Below are positions 8,438-15,609 of a DNA stretch of 64,000 bases, piece after piece. Made by a program: the position numbers and the translations under genes. The first letter of the stretch is position 1. Every line of letters starts with the position of its first letter. This DNA is from Bacillus sp. FJAT-29937. Its GTDB lineage: Bacteria > Bacillota > Bacilli > Bacillales > Cytobacillaceae. The DNA lies in contig NZ_LMAS01000004.1 of NCBI RefSeq assembly GCF_001509555.1, forward strand, positions 1-64,000, written 5' to 3'. The notes under the pieces are model-generated. The model searched no databases. It had not been told where the DNA came from and was given only the letters and a program-made list of their open reading frames with translations.

Positions 8438-8808
8438 AGCATGGTATTTAATAGTGTTTTAATGAAATTCTCTTAATTTTGTTTTTATCAACTCCTCTAA
8501 ATCTTTCTTCAATGGTTACAGCTACATAATATTTGACCTAATTTTTGTTTTCAAATTTTTAGCGTAAGTATTTTATGATATAAGTTTACTTTTTACAGGA
8601 TTTTGGCCAGTTACATTGAATCATGAAAATGAAAATGCCTTAAAACCCTACAAAAGAAAGGAAAGGAGAATGTCGTGGAAAAACGTCGTGGAATTACTAT
8701 TCTACGTAATAAAAGATTAATATTTGATTATTTTTTATAACAGAAAGGGCTATTAACTCAAGAAAATTTTGTCGTGGAATAAATTAATCTAAAAAATGGG
8801 GTGATTCT
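8438..8808. other. 370-bp region upstream of the recombinase with a 9-bp triple repeat
   Basis: No supported gene. GTCGTGGAA occurs three times in the same orientation (8672-8680, 8685-8693, 8771-8779). A 21-codon frame with a GTG start at 8675 and a good AGGAG site ends at a TAA, and the same frame stays open for 13 more codons after it. It could be a leader peptide or a remnant. The repeats may be arm-type recombinase sites. Confidence 0.35.
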
Positions 8809-9633
8809 ATGTTAGACATATATCTCGTAGAAGGACTAAGAGGGAAGTCTAAACAAACGATAAAAACATACACTTTTTGCCTTTCTCAATTCAAAACGTG
8901 GCTAGATGGTGCCGGTACTAGTTTAGAAGATTACTCACGAACTGATGTACAATTATATGTTAATTATCTTGTTAGCAAAAGATTTGCAGCTACTACGATT
9001 AACAAACATTGGAGTTCGATTAAACATTATAGCCGATGGGCTAAAAAAGAAGAAACGATTGAGGACATATCTGTAATCTCTCCACCTAATATGTTAAATG
9101 AAGCACCAAAGTCGCTAAACCGGAATGAAATACACAAGATTATTCGTGAGATTGATCGTTCTGGAAACGTCCGAAACTTTGCAATTGTTCAGTTATTAAT
9201 AAACACAGGAATCAGACTGAATGAATTAGTACAACTTGATCGTGAAGATATAGAAATAACTGAACGGAAAGGGTCCGTAACCATTAGATATGGAAAAGGT
9301 AATAAAGAACGGAAAATTCCTTTATCTTCAGAGACTAGGAGAGCCATTTTAAAATATTTAGAAACCCGAGAGGATCAGCATGAAGCATTGTTTCTTTCGA
9401 ATAGATATAAACGAATTTCAGAAAGAACTGTTCAACATATTTTTCAAAGATACGATATTAATGTACATGCTTTTAGACACACATTTATTACAAAACTAGT
9501 TAGAAACGGTGAAGACTTTAGCATCGTCCAAGCATTATCAGGACATGCAAATGCTGATATGGTTATGAGGTATGCTGCACCGAATGAGGAAGATAAAAAT
9601 GAGGCAGTCACAAATTTGTGGTTGACTGACTGA
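8809..9633 (+). CDS. Tyrosine recombinase (XerC/D-like integrase)
   Basis: A 274-residue recombinase with a SAM-like core-binding N-terminal domain (about 1-90, YLVSKRFAATTINKHWSSIKHY) and a complete catalytic domain: R136 in TGIRLNEL, the beta-turn lysine region YGKGNKERKIPL (161-172), H220-x2-R223 in HAFRHTF, H246 in SGHANADM and the nucleophile Y255. It lacks the arm-binding AP2-type N-terminus of phage lambda-like integrases, so it resembles plasmid or conjugative-element resolvases. GGGG lies before the ATG. It is the only plus-strand gene in the block and points away from the primase-helicase; probably responsible for integrating or resolving the element. Confidence 0.9.
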   Translation: MLDIYLVEGLRGKSKQTIKTYTFCLSQFKTWLDGAGTSLEDYSRTDVQLYVNYLVSKRFAATTINKHWSSIKHYSRWAKKEETIEDISVISPPNMLNEAPKSLNRNEIHKIIREIDRSGNVRNFAIVQLLINTGIRLNELVQLDREDIEITERKGSVTIRYGKGNKERKIPLSSETRRAILKYLETREDQHEALFLSNRYKRISERTVQHIFQRYDINVHAFRHTFITKLVRNGEDFSIVQALSGHANADMVMRYAAPNEEDKNEAVTNLWLTD

Positions 9634-9641
9634 AAGTAATA

Positions 9642-9681
9642 ATATCAAAAGAGCTTCAAAATAATGGAGCTCTTTTGATAT
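9642..9681. terminator. Terminator after the tyrosine recombinase
   Basis: A 14-base arm (ATATCAAAAGAGCT) repeats inverted after a 12-base loop. Convergent with the gene at 9717, so likely used from both sides. Confidence 0.8.
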
Positions 9682-9716
9682 ATGGTAGAAATATTCTGAA
9701 TGAATACATATTTAAA

Positions 9717-10040
9717 TCAAATTACCTGTAACATATAGCCCAACTCAACTGGAACATCTGAATGCAAATCCTGTCGTAAAATGCTGAACTCTAGTCTGTG
9801 CTTAGAGCAAGTATTTTCGAAGATTTTAAAATTTTTAAGCTCCCTAAATTCTTCATAATCATAGATTATTACTCTTTGAATATTATTGTTTTCTTTTTCC
9901 ATATTAAGAAACTCATTCAATAGCGAAACATCATTTAGACTTATAACCATTGTCTTTTTATAAAATAAATCTCCATGTATTTTAATACTTTCAGCGTATT
10001 GATTATACTTTTTTAAATCAAATACTACCCCTAAAAACAC
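9717..10040 (-). CDS. Small hypothetical protein, possibly resolvase-fold
   Basis: A 107-residue protein starting MFLGVVFDLKKYNQ. The alternating strand-helix pattern (FLGVVF, VISLNDVSLLNEFL, QRVIIYDYEEF, LEFSI) is like the degenerate resolvase-domain proteins at 3334-4873, but there is no catalytic motif and the resemblance is weak. The usual AGGAGG is replaced by GGGGTG. It is the last gene before the methyltransferase that opens the sulfur region, so it may mark the right part of the first element. Function unknown. Confidence 0.4.
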   Translation of the reverse strand: MFLGVVFDLKKYNQYAESIKIHGDLFYKKTMVISLNDVSLLNEFLNMEKENNNIQRVIIYDYEEFRELKNFKIFENTCSKHRLEFSILRQDLHSDVPVELGYMLQVI

Positions 10041-10197
10041 GTAATCACCCCAACTAATTTATTAGTACTTACTATATTAACGCGAATCTAATCATCTTCA
10101 AGTCTTAATTTTCATTAAAGGTTTTATCATCTAATTAACCGCCAACTAGAAATGATTTCTGTCCTACTGATAAATGCAAAAAGACTCCAAAGTTATT

Positions 10198-10797
10198 TTA
10201 TTCTCTTTTTTGCCCCACAAACTGAATAACATGTGACAAACCATTATGAAGTTCTCCTTCATTCCTTACAACCTCGCCCATAAAAAAGTGAACAATCCGC
10301 CAATCTGAAAATATGCTTAGAAACTCTTCTGGTTTGTATAGCAATTCTATATTTTGTGGTCCACCACTTTTGTATGGTAGTTGATATACCGAATACACCT
10401 CTGAAATAAAATAACCACCTGGCTTAACTGATTCTTTGACACCTTCAAGTGTTTTTGTACGTAATGCCTCTGGAAAGTGACCAAAAATACAAATCAATCC
10501 ATCCCACTGATCTTTATCCCAGTTAGCTTCATTTAAGTCTACAAGCTTTGTTTGAACTGTTACGTTTCTATCCTTGGCAAGCTTTTCTGTTTTAGCCAGT
10601 CCGGATTGCGCATAATCCCATGCAGTTACATTCATTCCTTGTTGCGCCAAGTAGACTGCATTTCTACCTTCTCCTTCAGCAATAGCCAATACATCTCCTG
10701 ATAGGTTTAATTTTTCATGGACATCCGCAAGAAATACGTTTGGATTAGTTCCATAAACATAATTCTCATTTTTAAATCGATCATTCCAGGAATTCAT
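10198..10797 (-). CDS. Class I SAM-dependent methyltransferase
   Basis: A 199-residue methyltransferase. Motif I is seen as DVLAIAEGEGRNAVYLAQQG (about 34-53), followed by the acidic strand end VTAWDYAQSG and motif IV-like WDGLICIFGHFP (about 97-108). The overall shape matches the TehB/thiopurine-methyltransferase-like group that often handles small thiols, selenium or tellurium compounds. AAGGAGAA precedes the ATG. It is the downstream-most gene of the run lgt-like/ccdA/resA-like, separated from the latter by 26 bp, so probably in the same operon. Substrate is unknown; the sulfur/selenium setting makes a chalcogen substrate attractive but unproven. Confidence 0.75.
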   Translation of the reverse strand: MNSWNDRFKNENYVYGTNPNVFLADVHEKLNLSGDVLAIAEGEGRNAVYLAQQGMNVTAWDYAQSGLAKTEKLAKDRNVTVQTKLVDLNEANWDKDQWDGLICIFGHFPEALRTKTLEGVKESVKPGGYFISEVYSVYQLPYKSGGPQNIELLYKPEEFLSIFSDWRIVHFFMGEVVRNEGELHNGLSHVIQFVGQKRE

Positions 10798-10823
10798 AGC
10801 TTGTTCTCCTTTGGTTTAATTTT

Positions 10824-11390
10824 TTAGTCGACACTTTTTATTAATTGCTCCATCATTTCCTTATTCATCGGTCCGACAATTTTCTTTCGAACAATCCCCT
10901 GCGAATCAATTATATAACTTGTTGGGATCGTAAAAGCTTGATATGTTTCTCCTGTATCGCCTTTAGTATCAAGCAGTATTGGAAAAGTTAATCCATAATC
11001 TTTTACAAATTTTCCAATATCGTTTGTGTTCTTTTCTGCAGTCGTTAAATTAACTGCTAGGATTTCTACATTTTCTTTTTGTTGATCTAGATAAAACTCT
11101 TGCATATGAGGCATTTCAGCTTTACAAGGAGGACACCAAGTAGCCCAAAAATTTAAAATGACTTTCTTTCCTTTATAGTCAGACAGTTTTACTTCTCTTC
11201 CTTCAAAAGTCTGGAGTTGAAATTCAGGTGCCAAATTCCCTTCTTTTATTCCACTAATTAAATCATTATTTTCTATTCGATTGTTAAGGGAGGTTTCATC
11301 CATATTGTCTTTTTCTGAAAATGCATAGTCATATACTCCCCAACCTAAAAGACCAATCAAACCTACTAAGACGAGTATTTGTTTGTTCAT
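10824..11390 (-). CDS. resA: TlpA/ResA-family thiol-disulfide oxidoreductase
   Basis: A 188-residue membrane-anchored thioredoxin-like protein. Residues 4-20 form an uncleaved N-terminal anchor, then a thioredoxin domain with the active site WCPPC in FWATWCPPCKAEM (about 81-93) and the cis-proline region FTIPTSYIID (about 153-162). ResA/StoA-type proteins reduce disulfides outside the membrane with electrons from CcdA. It overlaps the ccdA stop by 4 bases (ATGA), a sign of tight coupling with its electron donor. The symbol is by family; which ResA/StoA/YneN branch it belongs to cannot be settled here. Given the neighbours it may act on sulfur-carrier proteins instead of cytochrome c. Confidence 0.85.
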   Translation of the reverse strand: MNKQILVLVGLIGLLGWGVYDYAFSEKDNMDETSLNNRIENNDLISGIKEGNLAPEFQLQTFEGREVKLSDYKGKKVILNFWATWCPPCKAEMPHMQEFYLDQQKENVEILAVNLTTAEKNTNDIGKFVKDYGLTFPILLDTKGDTGETYQAFTIPTSYIIDSQGIVRKKIVGPMNKEMMEQLIKSVD

Positions 11391-12112
11391 AATCCCACTC
11401 CTTTAAAAATCGTGAATGTAGAGAGATAAGCACTGATTTTTTCCATTTGACCAGTGAATAATAAAAACCCCATTATGATAAGAATTACTCCATTAACTAA
11501 CGAAAGCTTTGGTAACACCTTATTGATTCTTTTAATCACATTTAAAGAGTATGTCACAAGAAAAGATAACAAAAGAAAAGGAATACCTAGTCCTAAGGCG
11601 TATATCCATAATAAAAACATACCAGAATAAATCGTTTCTGTTGAACTAGCCAGTAATAAAATGGACGATAAAGCAAGTCCTACACAAGGTGTCCACCCTG
11701 ATCCAAATGCTAAACCAAGGATAAATGATTTTAGAGAACTAGCTTTGGACTTCCTACTATAATCAAACCGTTTTTCAGTCATTAAAAGCTTTATTTTAAA
11801 TACACCAAGCATCTGCAATCCAAAAATAATGATGAGGAATCCCCCTATCATTTGAATCAATTTCTTATTATCTAAAAATATTTGTCCTACAACACTTGCT
11901 GAAGCTCCTAATAACACAAATACAATACTAAATCCAAAAATAAAACTTATTGAACGAGACAATAGGACACTCTTCTGGGTATTTACTTTTCCATCTTTTA
12001 CTGACCCATTGGTTAAATGGGCAACATATGCAGGAATTAATGGAAACACACAAGGTGAAAAAAATGAAAGTACCCCTGCAGTTAATGCAAAAAATATTGT
12101 GATATTCTCCAA
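11387..12112 (-). CDS. ccdA: CcdA-family thiol-disulfide electron carrier
   Basis: A 241-residue polytopic membrane protein with six predicted segments. The two conserved cysteine motifs of the CcdA/DsbD-beta family are present: FSPCVFPLIPAY (about 18-29) and GSGWTPCVG (about 137-145). It shuttles reducing equivalents from cytosolic thioredoxin to extracytoplasmic thiol proteins. It sits between a membrane protein at 12132 and the TlpA/ResA-like gene it overlaps, forming a reductant-export operon upstream of a methyltransferase. Length and motifs are normal for the family. Confidence 0.93.
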   Translation of the reverse strand: MENITIFFALTAGVLSFFSPCVFPLIPAYVAHLTNGSVKDGKVNTQKSVLLSRSISFIFGFSIVFVLLGASASVVGQIFLDNKKLIQMIGGFLIIIFGLQMLGVFKIKLLMTEKRFDYSRKSKASSLKSFILGLAFGSGWTPCVGLALSSILLLASSTETIYSGMFLLWIYALGLGIPFLLLSFLVTYSLNVIKRINKVLPKLSLVNGVILIIMGFLLFTGQMEKISAYLSTFTIFKGVGL

Positions 12113-12131
12113 TTCTTACCCACCTTTCTTT

Positions 12132-12794
12132 CTACTGTAGTTTTCTGTCCCAAAGGTAAAGAGACAAGATTATTAATCCTATAAAAAACCACTGCTCCAT
12201 CGAGAAAATAAAGACAGTATTTTCATTGATTAGAACCAATGAGAGTATTATTTTGTAGAATGAAAATAAGACGATGACAGAAAAAAATGACTTATATGAG
12301 GATAGAATCCTTTTAACTAGAATGAGTATCAAATTAGTCAACGAATAAATGCCAATAAGAACATGATAAATGAAATTATCCTCTACAAAGGTGGCGAATA
12401 AAAAGTGATAGACAGACAGCACTGAAAAACTAAATAGTAAGCCGTATTTCAAAGTAACTAGCATTGAAATATCTAATTTCCTTGCTCTATAAATAAAGTA
12501 GTAGATTGAAAAAATAATAGCTAAAATTAAGCCACTTCTTCCTCCTGTAAAATACAACAACGACAAAGGACTTTTTATGACTAATGAAGGCTCCGTAAGA
12601 AGTAAGCTACCTTTCCAAATAAAAAAGCCTAAAAACACGCTATTAGTTAATAAGTCAAATATTGCCTTATTTTGTTCCCTATTCGGTAAGCGTAGGAGCA
12701 ATACTTTTATAAGAACTATTCCAAATAGAATTGCCACTCCAAGAAGAAACCATTTAAAGAGAATCGTAAAAGAACCGATTTGAATGATATCCAT
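12132..12794 (-). CDS. Polytopic membrane protein, distant Lgt-like
   Basis: A 220-residue very hydrophobic protein with six or seven predicted membrane segments. The opening (IGSFTILFKWFLLGVAILFG) and a GGRSG turn near residue 85 recall the first half of prolipoprotein diacylglyceryl transferase, but the catalytic HGGLxG and other Lgt residues are missing, so lipid transfer is doubtful. GGAGGTACCC precedes the ATG. It begins the operon with ccdA and the TlpA-like gene and might be a redox membrane partner. Family assignment is weak. Confidence 0.5.
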   Translation of the reverse strand: MDIIQIGSFTILFKWFLLGVAILFGIVLIKVLLLRLPNREQNKAIFDLLTNSVFLGFFIWKGSLLLTEPSLVIKSPLSLLYFTGGRSGLILAIIFSIYYFIYRARKLDISMLVTLKYGLLFSFSVLSVYHFLFATFVEDNFIYHVLIGIYSLTNLILILVKRILSSYKSFFSVIVLFSFYKIILSLVLINENTVFIFSMEQWFFIGLIILSLYLWDRKLQ

Positions 12795-12828
12795 GGGTAC
12801 CTCCTAAAAAATTGCTTGATGTTTACAC

Positions 12829-12853
12829 AAAAAGGGGCTGTTTAGCCCCTTTT
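12829..12853 (-). terminator. Terminator directly after the two-TGA membrane-protein frame
   Basis: On the minus strand AAAAGGGGCT-AAAC-AGCCCCTTTTT, starting one base after the TAA at 12855. Its position argues that transcription and translation of the preceding frame end together. Confidence 0.85.
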
Positions 12854-12854
12854 C

Positions 12855-12998
12855 TTAAAACATTCTTTGAATCAAGACGATGACTCCTACCAGGAGCCAA
12901 ACTAAAATCCCTGGTCATATCGGTGGAAAAAATGACCGTGATTTTTTGTTAGGAATTCCTCAACTACCTTTTCCACAGTTGTTATGATCTTTATTCAT
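12855..12998 (-). CDS. Candidate selenoprotein: small single-pass membrane protein with two in-frame TGAs
   Basis: A 47-codon frame: MNKDHNNCGKGS, TGA (12960-12962), 14 codons, TGA (12915-12917), then PGILVWLLVGVIVLIQRMF and TAA. Read as selenocysteine the product would have CGKGS-U and PPI-U-PG before one membrane helix. The second TGA is followed, 22 nt later, by the loop of a 7-bp stem-loop (12881-12899) nearly identical to the one in the HesB-like gene at 13437. The first TGA has only a 6-bp stem with a 13-nt loop lacking the usual G. It follows the rhodanese gene by 21 bp and ends at a terminator. Ribosome binding site is weak (GGAG, 12 bases off). Alternative: a decayed gene. Confidence 0.55.
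12881..12899 (-). promoter_or_regulatory. Putative bacterial SECIS stem-loop
   Basis: UGGCUCC-UGGUA-GGAGUCA: a 7-bp stem (one G-U) with a 5-nt loop starting 22 nt after the TGA at 12915-12917, with G in the second loop position. Loop size, distance and G placement fit the known bacterial SECIS consensus, and the sequence matches the element at 13580-13598. Confidence 0.6.
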
Positions 12999-13019
12999 AT
13001 TATCAGTCTACTCCATTAC

Positions 13020-13412
13020 TTATTTTATAATTTCTCCCTGCCATTCTTGAATACCGCCACTTACACTTACAACATTCCCATAACCAATATCTTTTAAAAT
13101 GTTTGCAGCTTGAAGACTTCGTTTCCCACTCCTACACAATAGAACGATTTCCGCATCTTTAGACAGACCTTTATAATCGGATTTTAATGTGCTTAGTGGA
13201 ATGTTTTTCATCCCTTTAATATGACCTGCTTCATATTCATGGGGTTCACGCACATCAACAAAGATTATGTTACTTGATTTGGGATCCTGTAATTTTTGCT
13301 CCAACTCATTAATTGAAATTGTTTTAATACTTTTATTTTCAAACTGGGTATAGACAAAATATAATACTAAAATGACAATGGGTAGATATAATGCTATTGT
13401 TTTAATCTTCAA
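13020..13412 (-). CDS. Membrane-anchored rhodanese
   Basis: A 130-residue protein: one N-terminal membrane anchor (about 5-23), then a single rhodanese domain with VDVREPHEYEAGHIKGMKNIP and the active-site loop CRSGKRS (cysteine about residue 94). Single-domain rhodaneses carry persulfide sulfur on this cysteine. The anchor points the domain to one face of the membrane, probably outside given the lack of other segments. It lies between the two TGA-containing frames (24 bp after the HesB-like stop, 21 bp before the next), so all three form one transcript. Confidence 0.9.
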   Translation of the reverse strand: MKIKTIALYLPIVILVLYFVYTQFENKSIKTISINELEQKLQDPKSSNIIFVDVREPHEYEAGHIKGMKNIPLSTLKSDYKGLSKDAEIVLLCRSGKRSLQAANILKDIGYGNVVSVSGGIQEWQGEIIK

Positions 13413-13436
13413 AGAAACTCCTGCTTTCAGATGTAC

Positions 13437-13712
13437 TTATAGTGTAAGGACAATAAATTGCCCGCCACCCAATATGGTCTTGGTATAATCAATTTTGACA
13501 TTATTAAAATATGGTTTACTTGTTTCATGTACTAAAAAACTTATGCCGTCTTGTTCAATGATTTCATCATTTTCTAAAGCTGACTCTTCCAGAGCCAGGC
13601 GAAGCTGAGGTCCCCCTCAACCAATGCCCATTGCAAGACGAATAACCGGTTTTTTTACATCTTTAACTTCTTGTCTTATTTTTGATATCGCAGCATCTGT
13701 AATTTTAATCAA
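13437..13712 (-). CDS. HesB-like selenoprotein (in-frame TGA at the family's conserved cysteine)
   Basis: TTG start at 13712 with AGGAGG 7 bases upstream; 92 codons to TAA. The product begins LIKITDAAISKIRQEV and reaches RLAMGIG, then TGA (13617-13619), then GGPQLRLALEESALENDE. In the HesB/IscA-like family this point reads G-x-G-C-G-G-P, so TGA replaces exactly the conserved cysteine, while every other codon is intact. HesB-like selenoproteins with this U-G-G-P motif are a known prokaryotic family. A SECIS-like stem-loop (13580-13598) follows at the right distance. IscA's C-terminal C-x-C pair is absent, so persulfide or redox chemistry is more likely than Fe-S delivery. Lies 20 bp after a DsrE-like gene. 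Confidence 0.85.
13580..13598 (-). promoter_or_regulatory. Putative bacterial SECIS stem-loop in the HesB-like gene
   Basis: CUGGCUC-UGGAA-GAGUCAG: a 7-bp stem with one G-U pair and a 5-nt loop beginning 25 nt after the TGA at 13617-13619; G in loop position 2. It lies within the coding frame, as bacterial SECIS elements do. Confidence 0.7.
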
Positions 13713-13731
13713 CGTTATTCCTCCTATATAT

Positions 13732-14112
13732 TTAAAAATGTACAAATAAATCCGCTGAAACTGCCTCATTTAAAACCCATTTAATGGGGACTTGCTCAGC
13801 TGGATACTTAAATTGCGTATGGTCCTTTATATCTAAGTCCACCACATAAAATTTAACACCAGATTCAACAGCTATCTCAAGTAAATCGTTAATTGAAGGT
13901 GCGTTAAAATCAGATAGCGCATTAGACAAGTATTCAATTCCATCCGATGGAATAGGAATGTATTTATGGTCTAAAATGTTTACTCCTTTTCGTGAGAAGG
14001 CTAAGATCACATCAGCCCCGGATGAAGCAGCTCCAACGGCAACATTTAAGGGTGGGTAAGCAGACTCTAATTCATCATGAAGTGCTAATACTACAACCTT
14101 TTTCTTATTCAT
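13732..14112 (-). CDS. DsrE/DsrF-like protein without the sulfur-carrier cysteine
   Basis: A 126-residue protein of DsrE-like layout: KKVVVLALHDELESAYPPLNVAVGAASSG at the N-terminus, VILAFSRKGVNIL as the second strand-helix and VKFYVVDLDIKD where active relatives have GCQMxxD. It contains no cysteine, so it cannot carry a persulfide itself and may be a structural partner in a DsrEF-type oligomer. It lies 14 bp after the DsrE gene at 14127 and 20 bp before the HesB-like gene. Family call is by fold pattern and position. Confidence 0.65.
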   Translation of the reverse strand: MNKKKVVVLALHDELESAYPPLNVAVGAASSGADVILAFSRKGVNILDHKYIPIPSDGIEYLSNALSDFNAPSINDLLEIAVESGVKFYVVDLDIKDHTQFKYPAEQVPIKWVLNEAVSADLFVHF

Positions 14113-14126
14113 GTTTAGTCCCCCTC

Positions 14127-14474
14127 TTAATAGCTTAAAACAGCATCAGCTTGGTAGGCTGCTTCTAAAAAGGTAACAACGCCTGCAAGCTCTGCTCCAT
14201 CTATTAATTCCAAACCATCTGCAATTAACACGTTCATTTGACAACCATACAATTTAATCCCTGCCTCTAAAGCTATTTTAAAAAGTGAGACTAGATCCAC
14301 TCCATGCGTTCTCGTCACTTTTTTTAAATAACGTTTATCTAAAACACGGGCTCCATCAAGATCAAAAAATATGGTGACTTCATTTTTTGGGTTGACCATT
14401 TCAATCGATTTCTTTAGTACATAGGGAACATTTGAACTTAACGATACAAAATAGATGTATTTCTTATTTGTCAT
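14127..14474 (-). CDS. DsrE-like sulfur-carrier protein
   Basis: A 115-residue DsrE-family protein. The strand VTIFFDLDGARVLDKRY and the helix DLVSLFKIALEAG lead to KLYGCQMNV (about residues 82-90), whose cysteine is the usual sulfur-binding residue, and the C-terminus GAELAGVVTFLEAAYQADAV is typical. DsrE-like proteins receive sulfane sulfur and pass it to TusA. It follows the TauE-like gene by 52 bp and would form a pair with the cysteine-free neighbour at 13732. Confidence 0.8.
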   Translation of the reverse strand: MTNKKYIYFVSLSSNVPYVLKKSIEMVNPKNEVTIFFDLDGARVLDKRYLKKVTRTHGVDLVSLFKIALEAGIKLYGCQMNVLIADGLELIDGAELAGVVTFLEAAYQADAVLSY

Positions 14475-14526
14475 TTTTAGCCCTTCTTTCAGATAAGCTA
14501 ATTTTATGTTTTATTTTCCCCTATTT

Positions 14527-15303
14527 TTATAAGATATCTAACCAAATCTTAACAGCAGTAGCTCCAATTAATAACGCCAAAATAATTTGTAGTATTTTTG
14601 TATTCACTTTTTTTCCAGCTATTGCTCCTAATGGGGAAGCAAGTAAACTTGCAACGACCATAATAAAAGCAGGGAAATAATCAATCTGTCCAGTTGTAAT
14701 TTTACCGACAGTTGCACCTATTGATGATATAAACGTAATTGCTAGTGATGATGCGATTGTCATTCTTGTTGGAATTTTTAATACCACTAACATGATTGGC
14801 ACTAATAAAAAGGCTCCTGCTGCCCCGACGATTCCAGCACCTACACCAACAATAAGGGCTAAGATTGCTGCGAGCCATTTATTAAATTTCACCTGATCTA
14901 AAGGGATATCATCTATCCCCTTTTTCGGAATAAACATCATCACAGCTGCAATTAAAGCTAGTATCCCATAAATTAAATTAATGCCTCCTTCTGACATTAA
15001 CTTTGATCCAAATCCTCCAACAAAACTACCTACTAAAATACTAGCACCCATATACATGATTAACGTTTTATTTAAATATCCACCTTTTCGGTATGCCCAA
15101 ACTCCACCAATGGTTGCAAAGAATACTTGAATCGCACTTATACCAGAAACCTCATGAGCACTAAAAGCGGCTAAGCCAAATAATGGTGGAATATATAATA
15201 ACATTGGGTATTTAATAATTGACCCACCAATACCTAACATTCCAGAAATGTATGATCCGATAAATCCGATTAAAAATATTGTAATAATAAATCCAAAATC
15301 CAT
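14527..15303 (-). CDS. TauE/SafE-family sulfite/sulfonate exporter (copy A)
   Basis: A 258-residue TSUP-family permease with about eight membrane segments and the two family repeats, each starting with a glycine-rich helix ([20 protein letters not shown] and [20 protein letters not shown]). In cst-type operons this protein removes sulfite produced by persulfide oxidation. It is very similar to the copy at 20899. A hairpin (15321-15351) separates it from the upstream tusA. Substrate is inferred from context. Confidence 0.9.
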   Translation of the reverse strand: MDFGFIITIFLIGFIGSYISGMLGIGGSIIKYPMLLYIPPLFGLAAFSAHEVSGISAIQVFFATIGGVWAYRKGGYLNKTLIMYMGASILVGSFVGGFGSKLMSEGGINLIYGILALIAAVMMFIPKKGIDDIPLDQVKFNKWLAAILALIVGVGAGIVGAAGAFLLVPIMLVVLKIPTRMTIASSLAITFISSIGATVGKITTGQIDYFPAFIMVVASLLASPLGAIAGKKVNTKILQIILALLIGATAVKIWLDIL

Positions 15304-15320
15304 CTTGTTACCTCCTTTTG

Positions 15321-15351
15321 AAAAAAGGGAACCCTACATAGGCTCCCCCTT
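15321..15351 (-). terminator. Hairpin between tusA and the TauE-like gene (copy A)
   Basis: Minus-strand AGGGGGAGCC pairs imperfectly with GGGTTCCCTT, followed by T6. It is a probable partial terminator; the second cluster has a hairpin in the same place (21698-21732). Confidence 0.55.
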
Positions 15352-15356
15352 ATTTT

Positions 15357-15584
15357 TCAACCTTTTTTAATCCAAAATTTAAATACATCATTTTCTTCTT
15401 CATGTTTAATTAATTCATGACCACCAGATGTTGCCCAAGCTGTCAGGTCGTTTTTAGCACCCTTATCTGTTGCATGAATTTCTAGAACTTCTCCTGTTGC
15501 TAAGTCATTCATAGCTTTTTTTGTTTTTACAATTGGCATTGGACATGCTAATCCTTTTGCGTCTAAAACTTTAGTTGATTCCAT
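15357..15584 (-). CDS. tusA: TusA-type sulfur carrier (copy A)
   Basis: A 75-residue SirA/TusA protein with LDAKGLACPMPIVKTKKAM (C14 is the persulfide-carrying cysteine) and the C-terminal half DKGAKNDLTAWATSGGHELI. It moves sulfane sulfur between rhodaneses, DsrE proteins and acceptors. AGGAGG precedes the ATG. It lies 25 bp after the persulfide dioxygenase gene. Nearly identical in design to the gene at 21739. Confidence 0.92.
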   Translation of the reverse strand: MESTKVLDAKGLACPMPIVKTKKAMNDLATGEVLEIHATDKGAKNDLTAWATSGGHELIKHEEENDVFKFWIKKG

Positions 15585-15609
15585 TGTTTATTCCTCCTAA
15601 AATTAATTT

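Noticed and set aside
12132-12794. Functional prolipoprotein diacylglyceryl transferase
   Set aside because: The start resembles Lgt, but the catalytic HGG-containing motif and other key residues are missing.
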